Below, in pieces: positions 19,700-28,682 of a stretch of 64,000 bases of DNA (position 1 is its first letter; each line of letters begins with the position of its first letter). The notes beneath the pieces are model-generated. The model searched no databases. It was not told the DNA's origin and saw only the letters and a program-made list of their open reading frames with translations. The DNA comes from Leptospira meyeri (lineage in GTDB: Bacteria > Spirochaetota > Leptospiria > Leptospirales > Leptospiraceae). Both the position numbers and the translations under genes were made by a program. Where the stretch lies: positions 1,077,501 to 1,141,500 of the forward strand of contig NZ_SORO01000001.1 of the NCBI RefSeq assembly GCF_004368965.1. The letters run 5' to 3'.

Positions 19700-20605
19700 A
19701 TGGATATCAATTCAGTTCGTCTCAACTTTAACAAAGACTCGGTCTATTTAATCAATGCACTAGTTGGTTTTATTATGTTTGGAATTGCCTTGGAATTAAA
19801 ACTCCAAGACTTTAAACTACTTTTACGCTACCCCAAACCAGCGTTTGTTGGATTATTTAGCCAATACATATTGTTACCAATAGCCACCCTGCTTATCATT
19901 TGGGTGGTGAACCCACACCCTGGTCTTGCTCTAGGAATGGTACTAGTGGCAGCCTGTCCAGGTGGGAATATGTCTAACTTTTTCACACATTTGGCAAAAG
20001 GAAACTTAGCACTCTCTGTGAGTCTGACAACGTTTTCTTCTGCATTTGCTTTTATTCTGACTCCTATTGGATTTTTCTTTTGGGGAAATTTACTTCCCGT
20101 CACAAGAGAATACTTAAAGTCGATCTCAGTAAGCCCCTATGAGATTTTGATTTCCATCACCGTGCTCCTGGTTGTCCCACTGATACTCGGAATTCTTTTT
20201 CAAAAACTATTTCCCAAATTAACTCATACAGTGAAACGAGCAGTGCAAAGGATTTCCATTTTACTACTCGCTTTCTTTATCGTGGGTGCTCTTGCAACTA
20301 ACTGGAAATTTTTTAAAGAATACATTCACCTTCTCTTTGGTCTGGTCTTCGTGATGAATCTTGCTGGACTTTCTCTTGGATACTATTTTGCCAAAATCTT
20401 CCGGTTACCTCTCAGTGATAGAAAGACAGTAGCAATAGAAACCGGAATTCAAAACTCAAGTCTTGGTCTTGCCATTGTTTTTAGTTTCTTTGATGGCCTC
20501 GGTGGAATGGCAATGATTTGTGCTTGGTGGGGAATTTGGCACCTGATCGCCGGTGCCGCGGTTGCTACTTATTGGAACAAGAGTTCGAAAGGATTGGAAC
20601 CTTAA
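19700..20605 (+). CDS. Bile acid:sodium symporter (BASS) family transporter
   Basis: Protein of 301 residues with about ten hydrophobic helices. The BASS signatures LINALVGFIMFGIALEL, VAACPGGNMSNFFTHLAKGNLALSVSLTT and ETGIQNSSLGLAIV match the sodium-binding crossover regions of the family. Its ATG follows the TauD-like stop with no gap. Family members carry organic anions including bile acids, pantoate, pyruvate and sulfur compounds, so the substrate here is unknown. The pairing with an oxygenase inside the sulfur cluster suggests a sulfur-containing organic anion. The stop overlaps the convergent cysI stop. Confidence 0.85.
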   Translation: MDINSVRLNFNKDSVYLINALVGFIMFGIALELKLQDFKLLLRYPKPAFVGLFSQYILLPIATLLIIWVVNPHPGLALGMVLVAACPGGNMSNFFTHLAKGNLALSVSLTTFSSAFAFILTPIGFFFWGNLLPVTREYLKSISVSPYEILISITVLLVVPLILGILFQKLFPKLTHTVKRAVQRISILLLAFFIVGALATNWKFFKEYIHLLFGLVFVMNLAGLSLGYYFAKIFRLPLSDRKTVAIETGIQNSSLGLAIVFSFFDGLGGMAMICAWWGIWHLIAGAAVATYWNKSSKGLEP

Positions 20606-22269
20606 TTTAAGATTCCAATTCGATTGATATAATCTCCAAAAGATTCTTTGGAATTTCTCTCTTTCGAGAACCTTCCAAAGAGTCCATCTAGTTCAGATAG
20701 AATTGCCGTCTCATCCAAATCTTCTTTATACTTACGATTGAGTCGATATCCTTCGGCATCTGCACCTAAGTGTAAATTGTATTTTCCATACGAGGTTCCC
20801 ACAAGACCAATTTCCGAAATATACGGCCTTGCGCATCCATTCGGACAACCAGTCATACGGATGGAAACAGGTTCCTCTGCCAGCCCATGTTTTGTAAGAA
20901 TGGGTTCAATTTTATCAATGAGACTCGGAAGGTATCTTTGTCCTTCCGCCAAAGCAAGCGAACAAGTGTTTAATGCCACACAAGCAATGGAGTTTTTGCG
21001 AATAGGCGATATTTCACTTGTCTTTCGGTGAACACCAAACTTTACAAGGATGGACTCAATGAGATCCTTATCCTTTGGGAAAATATCGGAAAGGATAAGG
21101 TTTTGATTACAAGTAAAGCGGAAAGTTGCGCGTCTGGTTTTGGAAACTTCCAGAAGCGCTGTTTTTAAATTATATCCGTGTTCATCACAAACTCTACCAT
21201 TTTCCACAAATACAGTATAATGCCAGTTACCTGCCACATCCTGTTTCCAACCAAAATCATCTGACCTTTGTGTGAACTGATAATCTTTTGCAGGTTCAAA
21301 ACTAATCCCCACCCGTTTTTCGACTTCACGTTTGTAGAACTCAACACCTAATCGATCCAAAGTGTATTTTAAACGGGAAAGTTTTCGATCTTCCCTATTT
21401 CCAAAATCTCTTTGAACGGTTACGATTTCATAAACAACTTTTAAAATATCTTTTTTTGGAATAAATCCAAATACTGTTCCAACACGTGGGTATGTATCTG
21501 GATTTCCATGAGTGGTTCCAAGGCCCCCACCAACAGCCACATTGAAACCGATTAGTTGTCCATTTTCAATGATAGCGATGAGGCCGATATCATTTGTGAA
21601 AAGATCTACATCGTTGTATGGTGGAATCGCAATTGCAATTTTAAACTTACGAGGAAGGTATACGTCTTTATATAATGGATCTTCAGGTTCTTCTTTTTCA
21701 GCTAAAAGATTTTCATCTAGCCAAATCTCATAATAGGCTCTTGTTTTAGGTAATAAAGATCTGCTGATTTCACCTGCATATCCGAACACTTCTTTGTGTA
21801 AGGGACTTGTGGCAGGATTTGATGTACAAGTTACATTGCGATTCACATCTCCACAAGCGGCAATCGAATCCAAAAAAACTGAATCAAAAGCTTTGATCGT
21901 AGGTTTGATTTTTGATTTCAAAATACCATGTAGTTGGACAGTTTGGCGAGTGGTGATTTTGATCGTTCCTGTGGAATTTTCGCCGGCCACATTATGTAAT
22001 GCTTCCCAGTGTACTGGCCCAATCATTCCACCTGGGATTCGGAGACGAATCATAAAGGAATACAAACGTTCTAATTTTTTAGCAGCACGTTCTTCTCTAC
22101 GATCCCTGTCATCTTGTTGGTACATTCCATGAAACTTAAGTAAGAGTTGGTCATCAGAACGTAAAGACCCTGTATGTTCATCTTTCAAACTCAAAGCAAG
22201 AGTTCCTCTTAAGCCCCGACTAAGACGTTTTACTTTTTCTGCTAATGTTTCTTTTTTTTGTTCTGCCAT
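20602..22269 (-). CDS. cysI: Sulfite reductase hemoprotein subunit (siroheme/[4Fe-4S])
   Basis: Reduces sulfite to sulfide with six electrons. The 555-residue protein has the nitrite/sulfite reductase repeats. CGDVNRNVTC in the first half and the cluster-binding set CVALNTCSLA followed by MTGCPNGCARPYISEIGLVG (C-x5-C then C-x3-C) ligate siroheme and [4Fe-4S]. Length and the cysJ neighbour favour NADPH-sulfite reductase over ferredoxin-nitrite reductase. It starts 7 bases after cysJ on the same strand. Siroheme for it would come from the cobA and precorrin-2 dehydrogenase genes divergent from cysJ. Confidence 0.93.
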   Translation of the reverse strand: MAEQKKETLAEKVKRLSRGLRGTLALSLKDEHTGSLRSDDQLLLKFHGMYQQDDRDRREERAAKKLERLYSFMIRLRIPGGMIGPVHWEALHNVAGENSTGTIKITTRQTVQLHGILKSKIKPTIKAFDSVFLDSIAACGDVNRNVTCTSNPATSPLHKEVFGYAGEISRSLLPKTRAYYEIWLDENLLAEKEEPEDPLYKDVYLPRKFKIAIAIPPYNDVDLFTNDIGLIAIIENGQLIGFNVAVGGGLGTTHGNPDTYPRVGTVFGFIPKKDILKVVYEIVTVQRDFGNREDRKLSRLKYTLDRLGVEFYKREVEKRVGISFEPAKDYQFTQRSDDFGWKQDVAGNWHYTVFVENGRVCDEHGYNLKTALLEVSKTRRATFRFTCNQNLILSDIFPKDKDLIESILVKFGVHRKTSEISPIRKNSIACVALNTCSLALAEGQRYLPSLIDKIEPILTKHGLAEEPVSIRMTGCPNGCARPYISEIGLVGTSYGKYNLHLGADAEGYRLNRKYKEDLDETAILSELDGLFGRFSKERNSKESFGDYINRIGILN

Positions 22270-22276
22270 AATTCCC

Positions 22277-24043
22277 TCAGTAAACGTCCTTAATGTAGCG
22301 ACCAGCTTCTTCTAATTCTTTTAAGTAATCAGAAGCATCTTTTCCTGTATCAAAAGTTCTTTCTGATAAAATTTCAATGAGTTTACGATCGACATCCTTA
22401 CTCATCGGGTCTTTTGACCCACAAAGATAAATCACTGCACCATTTTCAATCCACTTCAAAAGTTCAGATGCATTTTCACCCATCCGATCCTGCACATAAA
22501 CCTTTTGTTTTGTATCACGAGAAAAAGCAGTATTTAACTTATGTAATACGCCGGTATCCATAAGTTCCAAAAGTTCTGTTTGGTAATAAAAATCGGAGAC
22601 AAAATTTCTTTCTCCAAAAATTAACCAATTTTTTCCATTCCCGGAATTTTGTTCTCTTTCAAATAAAAAACTTCGAAATGGAGCAATCCCTGTTCCTGGA
22701 CCAATCATAATAATATCTGTATCTGGACTCGGTAAACGGAAGGAATTATTTCTTTGGATAAAAAAAGGAACCACATCCCCTTCTTTTAATTCTGACAAAT
22801 AACCAGAACAAAAGCCTGTTTTGATTCCAGTAAAGGTTTCAATTTCGACTTCTGCGACAGTGAGGTGGACTTCATCTTCTCCATGGGCCGATGGACTGGA
22901 AGCTATCGAATAATATCTGGGAACAATCGGTTCCAATATATCTACTAAAGCTTGGAGTTCTAGTTTTTTTTCAGAGGGATTTAGAGTTAGTAAAACATCC
23001 AAATCCAATTTACCGGAAGGGATTTCTTTTCCGATCAGTCCTGCATATTTTTGAATCACTCTGTCGGGCAAAAAACGAACGGATACTTTTTTACGAAATA
23101 AATCGTAAGCCATCCATGTTTCCCCTTTGTAAGTAACACGAGTTTCCCTATCTGTTTTTAATAAAGATAGGATACGATTTACTTCATCATCACGATTGTA
23201 GGCAAGAAATCCAGCACTGTCTCCGGGAAGATAGTCAATCGGTACAGTGGTTTTAATTTCAATATGTCTTGTCGATTTACTAGCACCAATATCATTTAAA
23301 ACAATATTAGTAACAACAGAACCTTCATACACAACCTTTCCACCTGATGTTGGCTTTGCGACCTGGCTTTGTGATTGTTTTGGACTTTGTGTAGTGGCAG
23401 TTTTGGAATGAGCATTGAGTTTTGCAATGAGTTCACTCATCCAGGGTTTTGCTACCAAATCAAAATCTACATCACATTTACCTAATGGTTGGATGCGTTC
23501 CGCACCTAACTTCGCCAACATAGAATCAACATCTTCACCTGTTTGGCAAAAAAGTGGATAACTTGTATCACCTAATCCAAGCACTGCGAACTTTACCTTA
23601 GATAAGGATTCTTTAGTATCTGCTAAAATTTGAATGAAAGGTTTTGCTGCTTGTGGCGGTTCTCCATCTCCATGAGTGGAGACAACGACAAATAAATATT
23701 CTTCTTCTTTTAGGTCTTTGGCTTTATAAGTATCTGTGCTTTTTAACTTAGCAGAGACACCAAGTTCCTTTAATTTTTTTACAAGTTCTGTTCCTAATTT
23801 CTTAGAGTTCCCTGTTTCTGTACCATAAACCACACTGCATTGAATCGGCTGGGCTTTTAAATTTCCATGTAAAGGGTCCCCACCTGAATCAATGCTTACA
23901 GGGGGAGTGAGAGATACATCGACACTCCCGCCAATACTTGCCTGCGTAAGGGCAGACAAATACCCAGACATCCACACCCATTCATCTTTTGTAGATTCCT
24001 TCAGTAACTGTAAAAATCGATTGCGTTTCTCATCGGATAGCAT
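22277..24043 (-). CDS. cysJ: Sulfite reductase [NADPH] flavoprotein subunit
   Basis: Electron-transfer partner of CysI, 588 residues. After an N-terminal segment of about 65 residues comes a flavodoxin-like FMN domain (CSVVYGTETGNSKKLGTEL, STHGDGEPP, LGLGDTSYPLFCQTG; about 68-205). A linker rich in Q/S/K is followed by an FAD-binding domain with RYYSIASSPS and GFCSGYLSEL, and an NADPH-binding domain (MIGPGTGIAPFRSFLFER, IYLCGSKDPMSKDV). The order FMN-FAD-NADPH is that of CysJ. It heads a cysJ-cysI operon divergent from cobA, with 165 bp between the starts. Confidence 0.94.
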   Translation of the reverse strand: MLSDEKRNRFLQLLKESTKDEWVWMSGYLSALTQASIGGSVDVSLTPPVSIDSGGDPLHGNLKAQPIQCSVVYGTETGNSKKLGTELVKKLKELGVSAKLKSTDTYKAKDLKEEEYLFVVVSTHGDGEPPQAAKPFIQILADTKESLSKVKFAVLGLGDTSYPLFCQTGEDVDSMLAKLGAERIQPLGKCDVDFDLVAKPWMSELIAKLNAHSKTATTQSPKQSQSQVAKPTSGGKVVYEGSVVTNIVLNDIGASKSTRHIEIKTTVPIDYLPGDSAGFLAYNRDDEVNRILSLLKTDRETRVTYKGETWMAYDLFRKKVSVRFLPDRVIQKYAGLIGKEIPSGKLDLDVLLTLNPSEKKLELQALVDILEPIVPRYYSIASSPSAHGEDEVHLTVAEVEIETFTGIKTGFCSGYLSELKEGDVVPFFIQRNNSFRLPSPDTDIIMIGPGTGIAPFRSFLFEREQNSGNGKNWLIFGERNFVSDFYYQTELLELMDTGVLHKLNTAFSRDTKQKVYVQDRMGENASELLKWIENGAVIYLCGSKDPMSKDVDRKLIEILSERTFDTGKDASDYLKELEEAGRYIKDVY

Positions 24044-24172
24044 AAAAACCTATTTTTGATTTGGATTCCAGTAAAACATCCAAAAAGTCTGATAAATTGA
24101 ATCTTTCCCCAGAGATACACCCCAAGTAAACCAAAAAAATGGAGATTTTGTAGAAATAATTAGCCAATCACT

Positions 24173-24208
24173 TGACTATTTCCAGCAATATCGCAAGATA
24201 TAGCAGAT
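24173..24208 (+). promoter_or_regulatory. Probable cobA promoter with inverted repeat
   Basis: TTGACT near 24173 could be a -35, and GATATA/TATAGC around 24197-24204 a -10. ATATC-GCAA-GATAT forms an inverted repeat within the spacer and -10. The region contains the shared 11-mer ATATAGCAGAT and runs directly into the ATG, so the leader would be very short or absent. Confidence 0.4.
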
Positions 24209-24994
24209 ATGTCCTCCAATAAGACAGAACATGGATTTGTTAGTTTTGTGAGCGGTGGCCCGGGCCCTATTGACCTTTTGACCCTCCGTGGCCGTAACCG
24301 AATTGAATCCGCCGATGTCATTCTCTACGATGCACTTCTCGATCCCGAATTCTTAGACTTATTTCCCGTGGATGCCCAAATCCTTTATGTCGGAAAAAGA
24401 GCCAATGAACATACCCGCACCCAAACCGAAATCAACTCTCTCCTTGTCGAATTCGCTAAAGACGGCAAACAAGTGGTTCGGTTAAAAGGGGGGGATGCCT
24501 CTATTTTTGGTCGACTAGCAGAGGAAATACGAAGTTTAGAAGAAGCGGAAATTCCTTTTGAGGTGATCCCGGGGGTCAGTTCAGTGACAACGGGTGTCGC
24601 TGAATTAGGTGTGTCACTCACCGTTCGTGGTGTCTCTAGACAAATCATCATTTTGGATGGTCACACCATTTTAGAAGATGAGCGCAGTTGGATGGGTATG
24701 GAAAATTTTTTAGGAACCATTGCCATTCTCATGGGAAGTAAAAAAACAAAAGAATTAGCGGAACGGTTGATCCAAAAAGGAATCGTTGGAATGACCCCGA
24801 TTGTCCTTGCCGAGAATGTAGGAAGAGGAAATCCAATTTATACAACATCGACTCTCGCAGAAACTGCGTTAAACGGAATCATAAAACAATCCAGTGGGCC
24901 AGGAATTCTTTATGTAGGTGAAGCGATGCGACCGTTACTCGATCGTAAAGAAAAATTAAACAACCTTACACTTCAGAATCTATTTACAGAATGA
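24209..24994 (+). CDS. cobA: Uroporphyrinogen-III C-methyltransferase (SUMT)
   Basis: SAM-dependent enzyme that methylates uroporphyrinogen III twice to precorrin-2, the first step to siroheme (and cobalamin). The 261-residue protein has the family signatures VSGGPGPIDLLTLRGRNRIESADVILYDALL, VRLKGGDASIFGRLAEE and VIPGVSSVTTGVAELGVSLT. It is a stand-alone SUMT rather than a fused CysG. It overlaps the next gene by 4 bases, and the pair sits divergent from cysJI, which needs siroheme, so siroheme is the likely product. Confidence 0.93.
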   Translation: MSSNKTEHGFVSFVSGGPGPIDLLTLRGRNRIESADVILYDALLDPEFLDLFPVDAQILYVGKRANEHTRTQTEINSLLVEFAKDGKQVVRLKGGDASIFGRLAEEIRSLEEAEIPFEVIPGVSSVTTGVAELGVSLTVRGVSRQIIILDGHTILEDERSWMGMENFLGTIAILMGSKKTKELAERLIQKGIVGMTPIVLAENVGRGNPIYTTSTLAETALNGIIKQSSGPGILYVGEAMRPLLDRKEKLNNLTLQNLFTE

Positions 24995-25584
24995 TATTTA
25001 AAAAATATCCAATCTTTTTAAATTTAGAAAACAAAAACATCCTGATCGTTGGAGGTGGCAATGCCTGTCTTGAAAAACTTAATGGCCTTGAGTATACAGG
25101 TGCCAAAATTCAAGTCATTTCCATTGAGATTAGTGATGAAGTAAAAACCTTTTTAACAAAATACCCCGAAATCAAAATAGAAGAACGGCCAGTTAGAGAA
25201 GAAGATTTATGCCATAGAGATATTATTTTTTTAGGAACAAACGATCCAGAAACCAATCAAAAATTTAGGACCTTGGCAAAAGAAAAAGGAATTTGGGTAA
25301 ACTCAGTCGACGATCCAAAAAATTGTGATTTTTATTCTTCATCAACTGTATCTGTTGGCCCTGTCCAATTTGCAATTTCTACCGACGGTAAATTTGCAGG
25401 TGTATCCTCTACACTCCGGAAACTCTTTGAAGAAATTCTTCCAGAAGAAGATCATGAACTAATGGAAACACTTTTTGAAATGAGAAGGAATCTAAAGGAG
25501 ATCCTTCCTGACCATCAGGAAAGAAGACTTGCCTTAAAAGAAATCATTCAAAATTTAAACTCGAAATACTTCCACAATTCCTAG
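24991..25584 (+). CDS. Precorrin-2 dehydrogenase / sirohydrochlorin ferrochelatase-like (CysG N-terminal/SirC/Met8 family)
   Basis: Protein of 197 residues with an NAD-binding Rossmann start (YPIFLNLENKNILIVGGGNACLEKLNGLEYTGAKIQVIS), the REEDLCHRDIIFLGTND segment and WVNSVDDPKNCDFYSSSTVSVGPVQFAISTDGKFAGVSSTLRK, which matches the CysG N-terminal half. It oxidises precorrin-2 to sirohydrochlorin, and may also insert iron as Met8 does. No separate sirohydrochlorin ferrochelatase is visible in the window. The start overlaps cobA by 4 bases, and the stop overlaps the convergent lipoprotein gene by 4 bases. Confidence 0.87.
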   Translation: MIFKKYPIFLNLENKNILIVGGGNACLEKLNGLEYTGAKIQVISIEISDEVKTFLTKYPEIKIEERPVREEDLCHRDIIFLGTNDPETNQKFRTLAKEKGIWVNSVDDPKNCDFYSSSTVSVGPVQFAISTDGKFAGVSSTLRKLFEEILPEEDHELMETLFEMRRNLKEILPDHQERRLALKEIIQNLNSKYFHNS

Positions 25585-26186
25585 TTAGATTCGGGATAGA
25601 TCTGAATGGTTGTAAGTGGGTGTTCGTTAGACCAAACTGAATGTAAGGGTATATTCACAATCATCTTTTCATTGCTATCAAGCCTTGCCGTCCATTCACC
25701 AGGAGTTCTTGGTTCCGAAAATTTTACTTTTTTAATTGAGAAAGGGAACTGAATTTCGATTTGTATAAATTCCACCAGCGTATTGAAACGAAGTAAGTCA
25801 TCTCGTAATTTAGCTTCGTTTAAAATAGAATTAATTTCATCTCTATTGATCTCAAGGGCTGACAAAAGCGCAGATGTTTTACTAGTATCAACAACAAGTT
25901 GGATTTCATGGGTTTGATCTTCCGTAAACTCAATCAATCGAAATCCTGGTGGAAGGATATGTGTATAATCTTTAAAACGATAGGCCCTTTCTTTGATACG
26001 TATCTCAAGTTCCCCTGTAGAAACAAGTCCCGTTCCGAAAGGCAGTCCTGAAGTTGTTTTTGTGATTTTTTTCTGATACAATACCAAATCACCGGAGCGA
26101 TCAGGTTTAATCTTTATTTTAATATTTCCACCGGCGCAGGCACAAAACAATAGGCAGAAAAATAAGGTTGGTGGTATCAGTTTCAT
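25581..26186 (-). CDS. Putative lipoprotein of unknown function
   Basis: Protein of 201 residues with a lipoprotein signal: a hydrophobic segment followed by a lipobox-like LLFCACAGG, so the lipidated cysteine is likely residue 15 or 17. The mature part begins NIKIKIKPDRSGDLVLYQKK and is rich in beta strands and charged residues, like other envelope lipoproteins with a trypsin-like or LppX-like fold. I cannot name a family. It is divergent from the NERD-helicase gene by 43 bp and convergent with the precorrin-2 dehydrogenase gene. Confidence 0.75.
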   Translation of the reverse strand: MKLIPPTLFFCLLFCACAGGNIKIKIKPDRSGDLVLYQKKITKTTSGLPFGTGLVSTGELEIRIKERAYRFKDYTHILPPGFRLIEFTEDQTHEIQLVVDTSKTSALLSALEINRDEINSILNEAKLRDDLLRFNTLVEFIQIEIQFPFSIKKVKFSEPRTPGEWTARLDSNEKMIVNIPLHSVWSNEHPLTTIQIYPESN

Positions 26187-26229
26187 ATCACCAATGGAAA
26201 CACTGGCAGTCAGTTTACAGAACTAAAAA

Positions 26230-27789
26230 ATGATCTATCCCAAACAGTTTCACGGAAAAGCGAAAGATATTTCGCTAGAATCCCATTTTTATAACCGCTT
26301 TTCCAAAGAAATCCGCCTAAATTGTAATATTTATTATTCGCTTACCCTCATCACTCCCGACATCCCAATGAGGGAAATTGACTTCCTTGTAGTCTCACCC
26401 TATGGTGTGATTACGATTGAACTCAAAAACGGGAAGTGGAGACAAAAAAAAGGTGAATGGGAATTTTATAACGTAAGAGAGAGAGATTGGAAACCTGTTG
26501 AAGGAAAATCTTATTCAAATCCAATCGAACAAGTCCAAACACAAAGAGACCTAATTCGTGAATTTTTTAAAAACCATAACCAACTCACTGATTTATTTCC
26601 AGTAGATTATTATGATAGTGCTATATTCTTTTTAAAAAATGAAAGGAAAGAATTTCATTTGCCGAATGATATGCACTTGTATGTATTTGGAGGAAAAGAA
26701 GTAGAGGATGACATTGATTTAAATTCTATTTTAGAATCTATCTTCTTTCGATACAACAGAGAACCATTACCGGAATCTGTTTTAGTAAAAGCTCACGAGA
26801 TTATTAAAAAAAATCTAAACTTCTTTCAGACTTTTCGATCTCAAAAGGAAAGAGAAGAAGAAAATTTACTATTTTTCACCAAAGAACAGTTTCAACTTGT
26901 TGAAGGAATCAACAACTATTCTCATAATATAGTTTTTGGTAGTACTGGTTCAGGAAAATCAATTCTTGCAGGAGAGTTGGCATTACAAAATGCACGAGCT
27001 GGAAAAAAAGTTTTATTATGGCAAGGCGCAAAAGCACTATATGAAATTTGGAAAGATGAGTTAGCCAATATTCCAGAACAAAACAATATTGAACTAATTA
27101 CCAATATAAACGAAATCAATCACAACAATATTGATCTTTTGATCGCAGATGGTATAGAAGATGTGTTAGATCAAAAACCAGAAAAGGAAGTTTTACTATT
27201 TTTATCAAAATATTTTTGGGAGCATAAAAACTGGATCATTTTTATATCTCGCCAATTTAAGTATATGGCTTCGCCAATGTTAGATTATTGGAACTCCCTT
27301 CCTGTTCATGTATGGGATATCAAACGAAATATCAGGAATTCACCAGAAATTGTCAACTTCGCTAATGCTCTACTCAATGATTTTTCTGAATCACCGATCC
27401 AAAACCATCTTTCGGATATCCAATTTATAAAAAATGATGAGGATGTCTCAGACCAAATTAGATGGTGCTTTGGATATGCAAAAAAAGTTTTAGAAGTAGA
27501 AAACGATGAAATCGTTGTCATCTACAAATCGGAAGAATACATTATGCAGGCCGGATTAAAACAATTTCTGAATGAGAATGGTATGCGCCATTACTCTTCA
27601 AAAGAATTTGTTGGAATGGAAGAAACCTGCGGGATCCTCATCGGTTTCGAAAATTGGAACCAAACAGAAACAAGAACAATACTTGCAGAAACCATTTTGA
27701 AAATTAGAAGTTTAGTATGTGTATTTTATCCACCTAACGAAGAAGAAGTAATACAATCCATTTTGAAAAAAAGTGACTCTGGCCCATAA
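26230..27789 (+). CDS. NERD-domain protein with SF1 helicase-like ATPase domain
   Basis: Protein of 519 residues. The N-terminal NERD (nuclease-related) domain shows REIDFLVVSPYGVITIELKNG (acidic residue about 51, then E-x-K at 64-66), the PD-(D/E)xK-like core. From about 215 there is a superfamily-1 ATPase: Walker A GSTGSGKS (237-244), a DLLIADGIED Walker B-like segment and NIRNSPEIVNFANALL, which resembles UvrD motif IV. The C-terminal motifs are weak or short. The likely role is DNA processing or stress response, and a defence role is possible but unproven. The gene looks more A+T rich than its neighbours by eye. Its last 17 bases overlap the 3' end of rnpB on the other strand. Confidence 0.8.
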   Translation: MIYPKQFHGKAKDISLESHFYNRFSKEIRLNCNIYYSLTLITPDIPMREIDFLVVSPYGVITIELKNGKWRQKKGEWEFYNVRERDWKPVEGKSYSNPIEQVQTQRDLIREFFKNHNQLTDLFPVDYYDSAIFFLKNERKEFHLPNDMHLYVFGGKEVEDDIDLNSILESIFFRYNREPLPESVLVKAHEIIKKNLNFFQTFRSQKEREEENLLFFTKEQFQLVEGINNYSHNIVFGSTGSGKSILAGELALQNARAGKKVLLWQGAKALYEIWKDELANIPEQNNIELITNINEINHNNIDLLIADGIEDVLDQKPEKEVLLFLSKYFWEHKNWIIFISRQFKYMASPMLDYWNSLPVHVWDIKRNIRNSPEIVNFANALLNDFSESPIQNHLSDIQFIKNDEDVSDQIRWCFGYAKKVLEVENDEIVVIYKSEEYIMQAGLKQFLNENGMRHYSSKEFVGMEETCGILIGFENWNQTETRTILAETILKIRSLVCVFYPPNEEEVIQSILKKSDSGP

Positions 27790-28120
27790 GCCGGATTCTG
27801 TTCTATGCGACCATTTATCTGATGCTCTCTACCCACAACCTGGCGGGACATGCTCATAACGGTTGATTACTTGAGATTGCACATCGGAGGGTTTACCCGC
27901 CTCTATCCTTACAAATAGAGCGGTGGGCTCTTACCCCACCATTTCACCCTTACCTACCAAAATAGGCGGTTTACTTTCTGTTGCACTTTCCGTCCCTTGT
28001 TTTCCATTTCTAGAACCCAAAAGCCCAAGTGTTACTCGGTCCGATTGTCCCCTAGTGTCCGGACTTTCCTCCCCTTTCCTCCCGGAAGGCAGGAAAAAGG
28101 CGATCGCTCGGCCAGAGTCA
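27773..28120 (-). ncRNA. rnpB: RNase P RNA (bacterial type A)
   Basis: Catalytic RNA that trims the 5' leaders of tRNA precursors. On the minus strand the RNA starts GACUCUGGCCGAGCGAUCGC and ends with the complementary GGCCAGAGUC (P1 helix, 10 bp). Conserved elements in order are GAGGAAAGUCCGGAC (P4 5' half), GUGCAACAGAAAGUAAACCGCC, GGUAAGGGUGAAAUGGUG with GGUAAGAGCCCACC, and ACAGAAUCCGGCUUAUG (P4 3' half). The ends are set by P1 and could be off by a few bases. The 3' end runs antisense through the last codons of the NERD gene. Confidence 0.96.
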
Positions 28121-28224
28121 GTTTCATTGGAAACTCAGTATCGATATCGTCTATGAGTATTTATTCCAATTGGCACAAATTATGCACTCAATAGACAGAA
28201 GGGAGTCAGTGAGGCACCAATTGT

Positions 28225-28671
28225 ATGATCAAATACCAAATTGCTATACTATTCATCATTTCTTTTGGTTTGTATGCAAATCCCCTCCTGGATGAATCCG
28301 CAGATGACATCCTTCGCAGCACGAGGCTTTCCCGTATTCCATCAGTCATCCTGAGTTTGGAAGAAAGAGCGATTGTCAAAATGGAAAGTAACGACCTACT
28401 CTCTGCAAGGGAAGACCTAAAAAAAGCCATTCAATTAAAACATGCGATCGGTATGAAAGAGTCCGAAGGGAACGCAGGCCTACTCTTGCAGATTTCAAAA
28501 TTGGAATCCCGGTTAGGGAATCGATGCGAAGCCAACCAATACTCTCACTTAGCAAAACGAATTGCTCTCCGTATCGGTGTGAATCTAGGGGCTGTTGCGT
28601 TCGACCGAGCCGCCATGCCCGACAATAGAAAACCTGACGGCTGTGTCGAAGTATCCTGGTTAAAAGAGTAA
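28225..28671 (+). CDS. Small exported protein with helical repeat, unknown function
   Basis: Protein of 148 residues with a signal peptide (IAILFIISFGLYA, cleavage likely after about residue 18). The mature part is mainly helical: LLSAREDLKKAIQLKHAIGMKES followed by EGNAGLLLQISKLESRLGNRCEANQYSHLAKRIAL, which is TPR-like. I recognise no named family. GAGG about 10 bases before the ATG supports the start. It lies downstream of and divergent from rnpB, and it ends before a short tandem repeat. Confidence 0.7.
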   Translation: MIKYQIAILFIISFGLYANPLLDESADDILRSTRLSRIPSVILSLEERAIVKMESNDLLSAREDLKKAIQLKHAIGMKESEGNAGLLLQISKLESRLGNRCEANQYSHLAKRIALRIGVNLGAVAFDRAAMPDNRKPDGCVEVSWLKE

Positions 28672-28682
28672 GTGACTTACCA

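Noticed and set aside
26230..27789. NERD-helicase as part of a named phage-defence system
   Set aside because: No other defence genes flank it and the domain pair is not by itself diagnostic, so I only record it as a possibility.
27923..28194. Two plus-strand frames of 65-77 codons over the RNase P region
   Set aside because: They are shadows of rnpB, whose conserved RNA elements explain the sequence.
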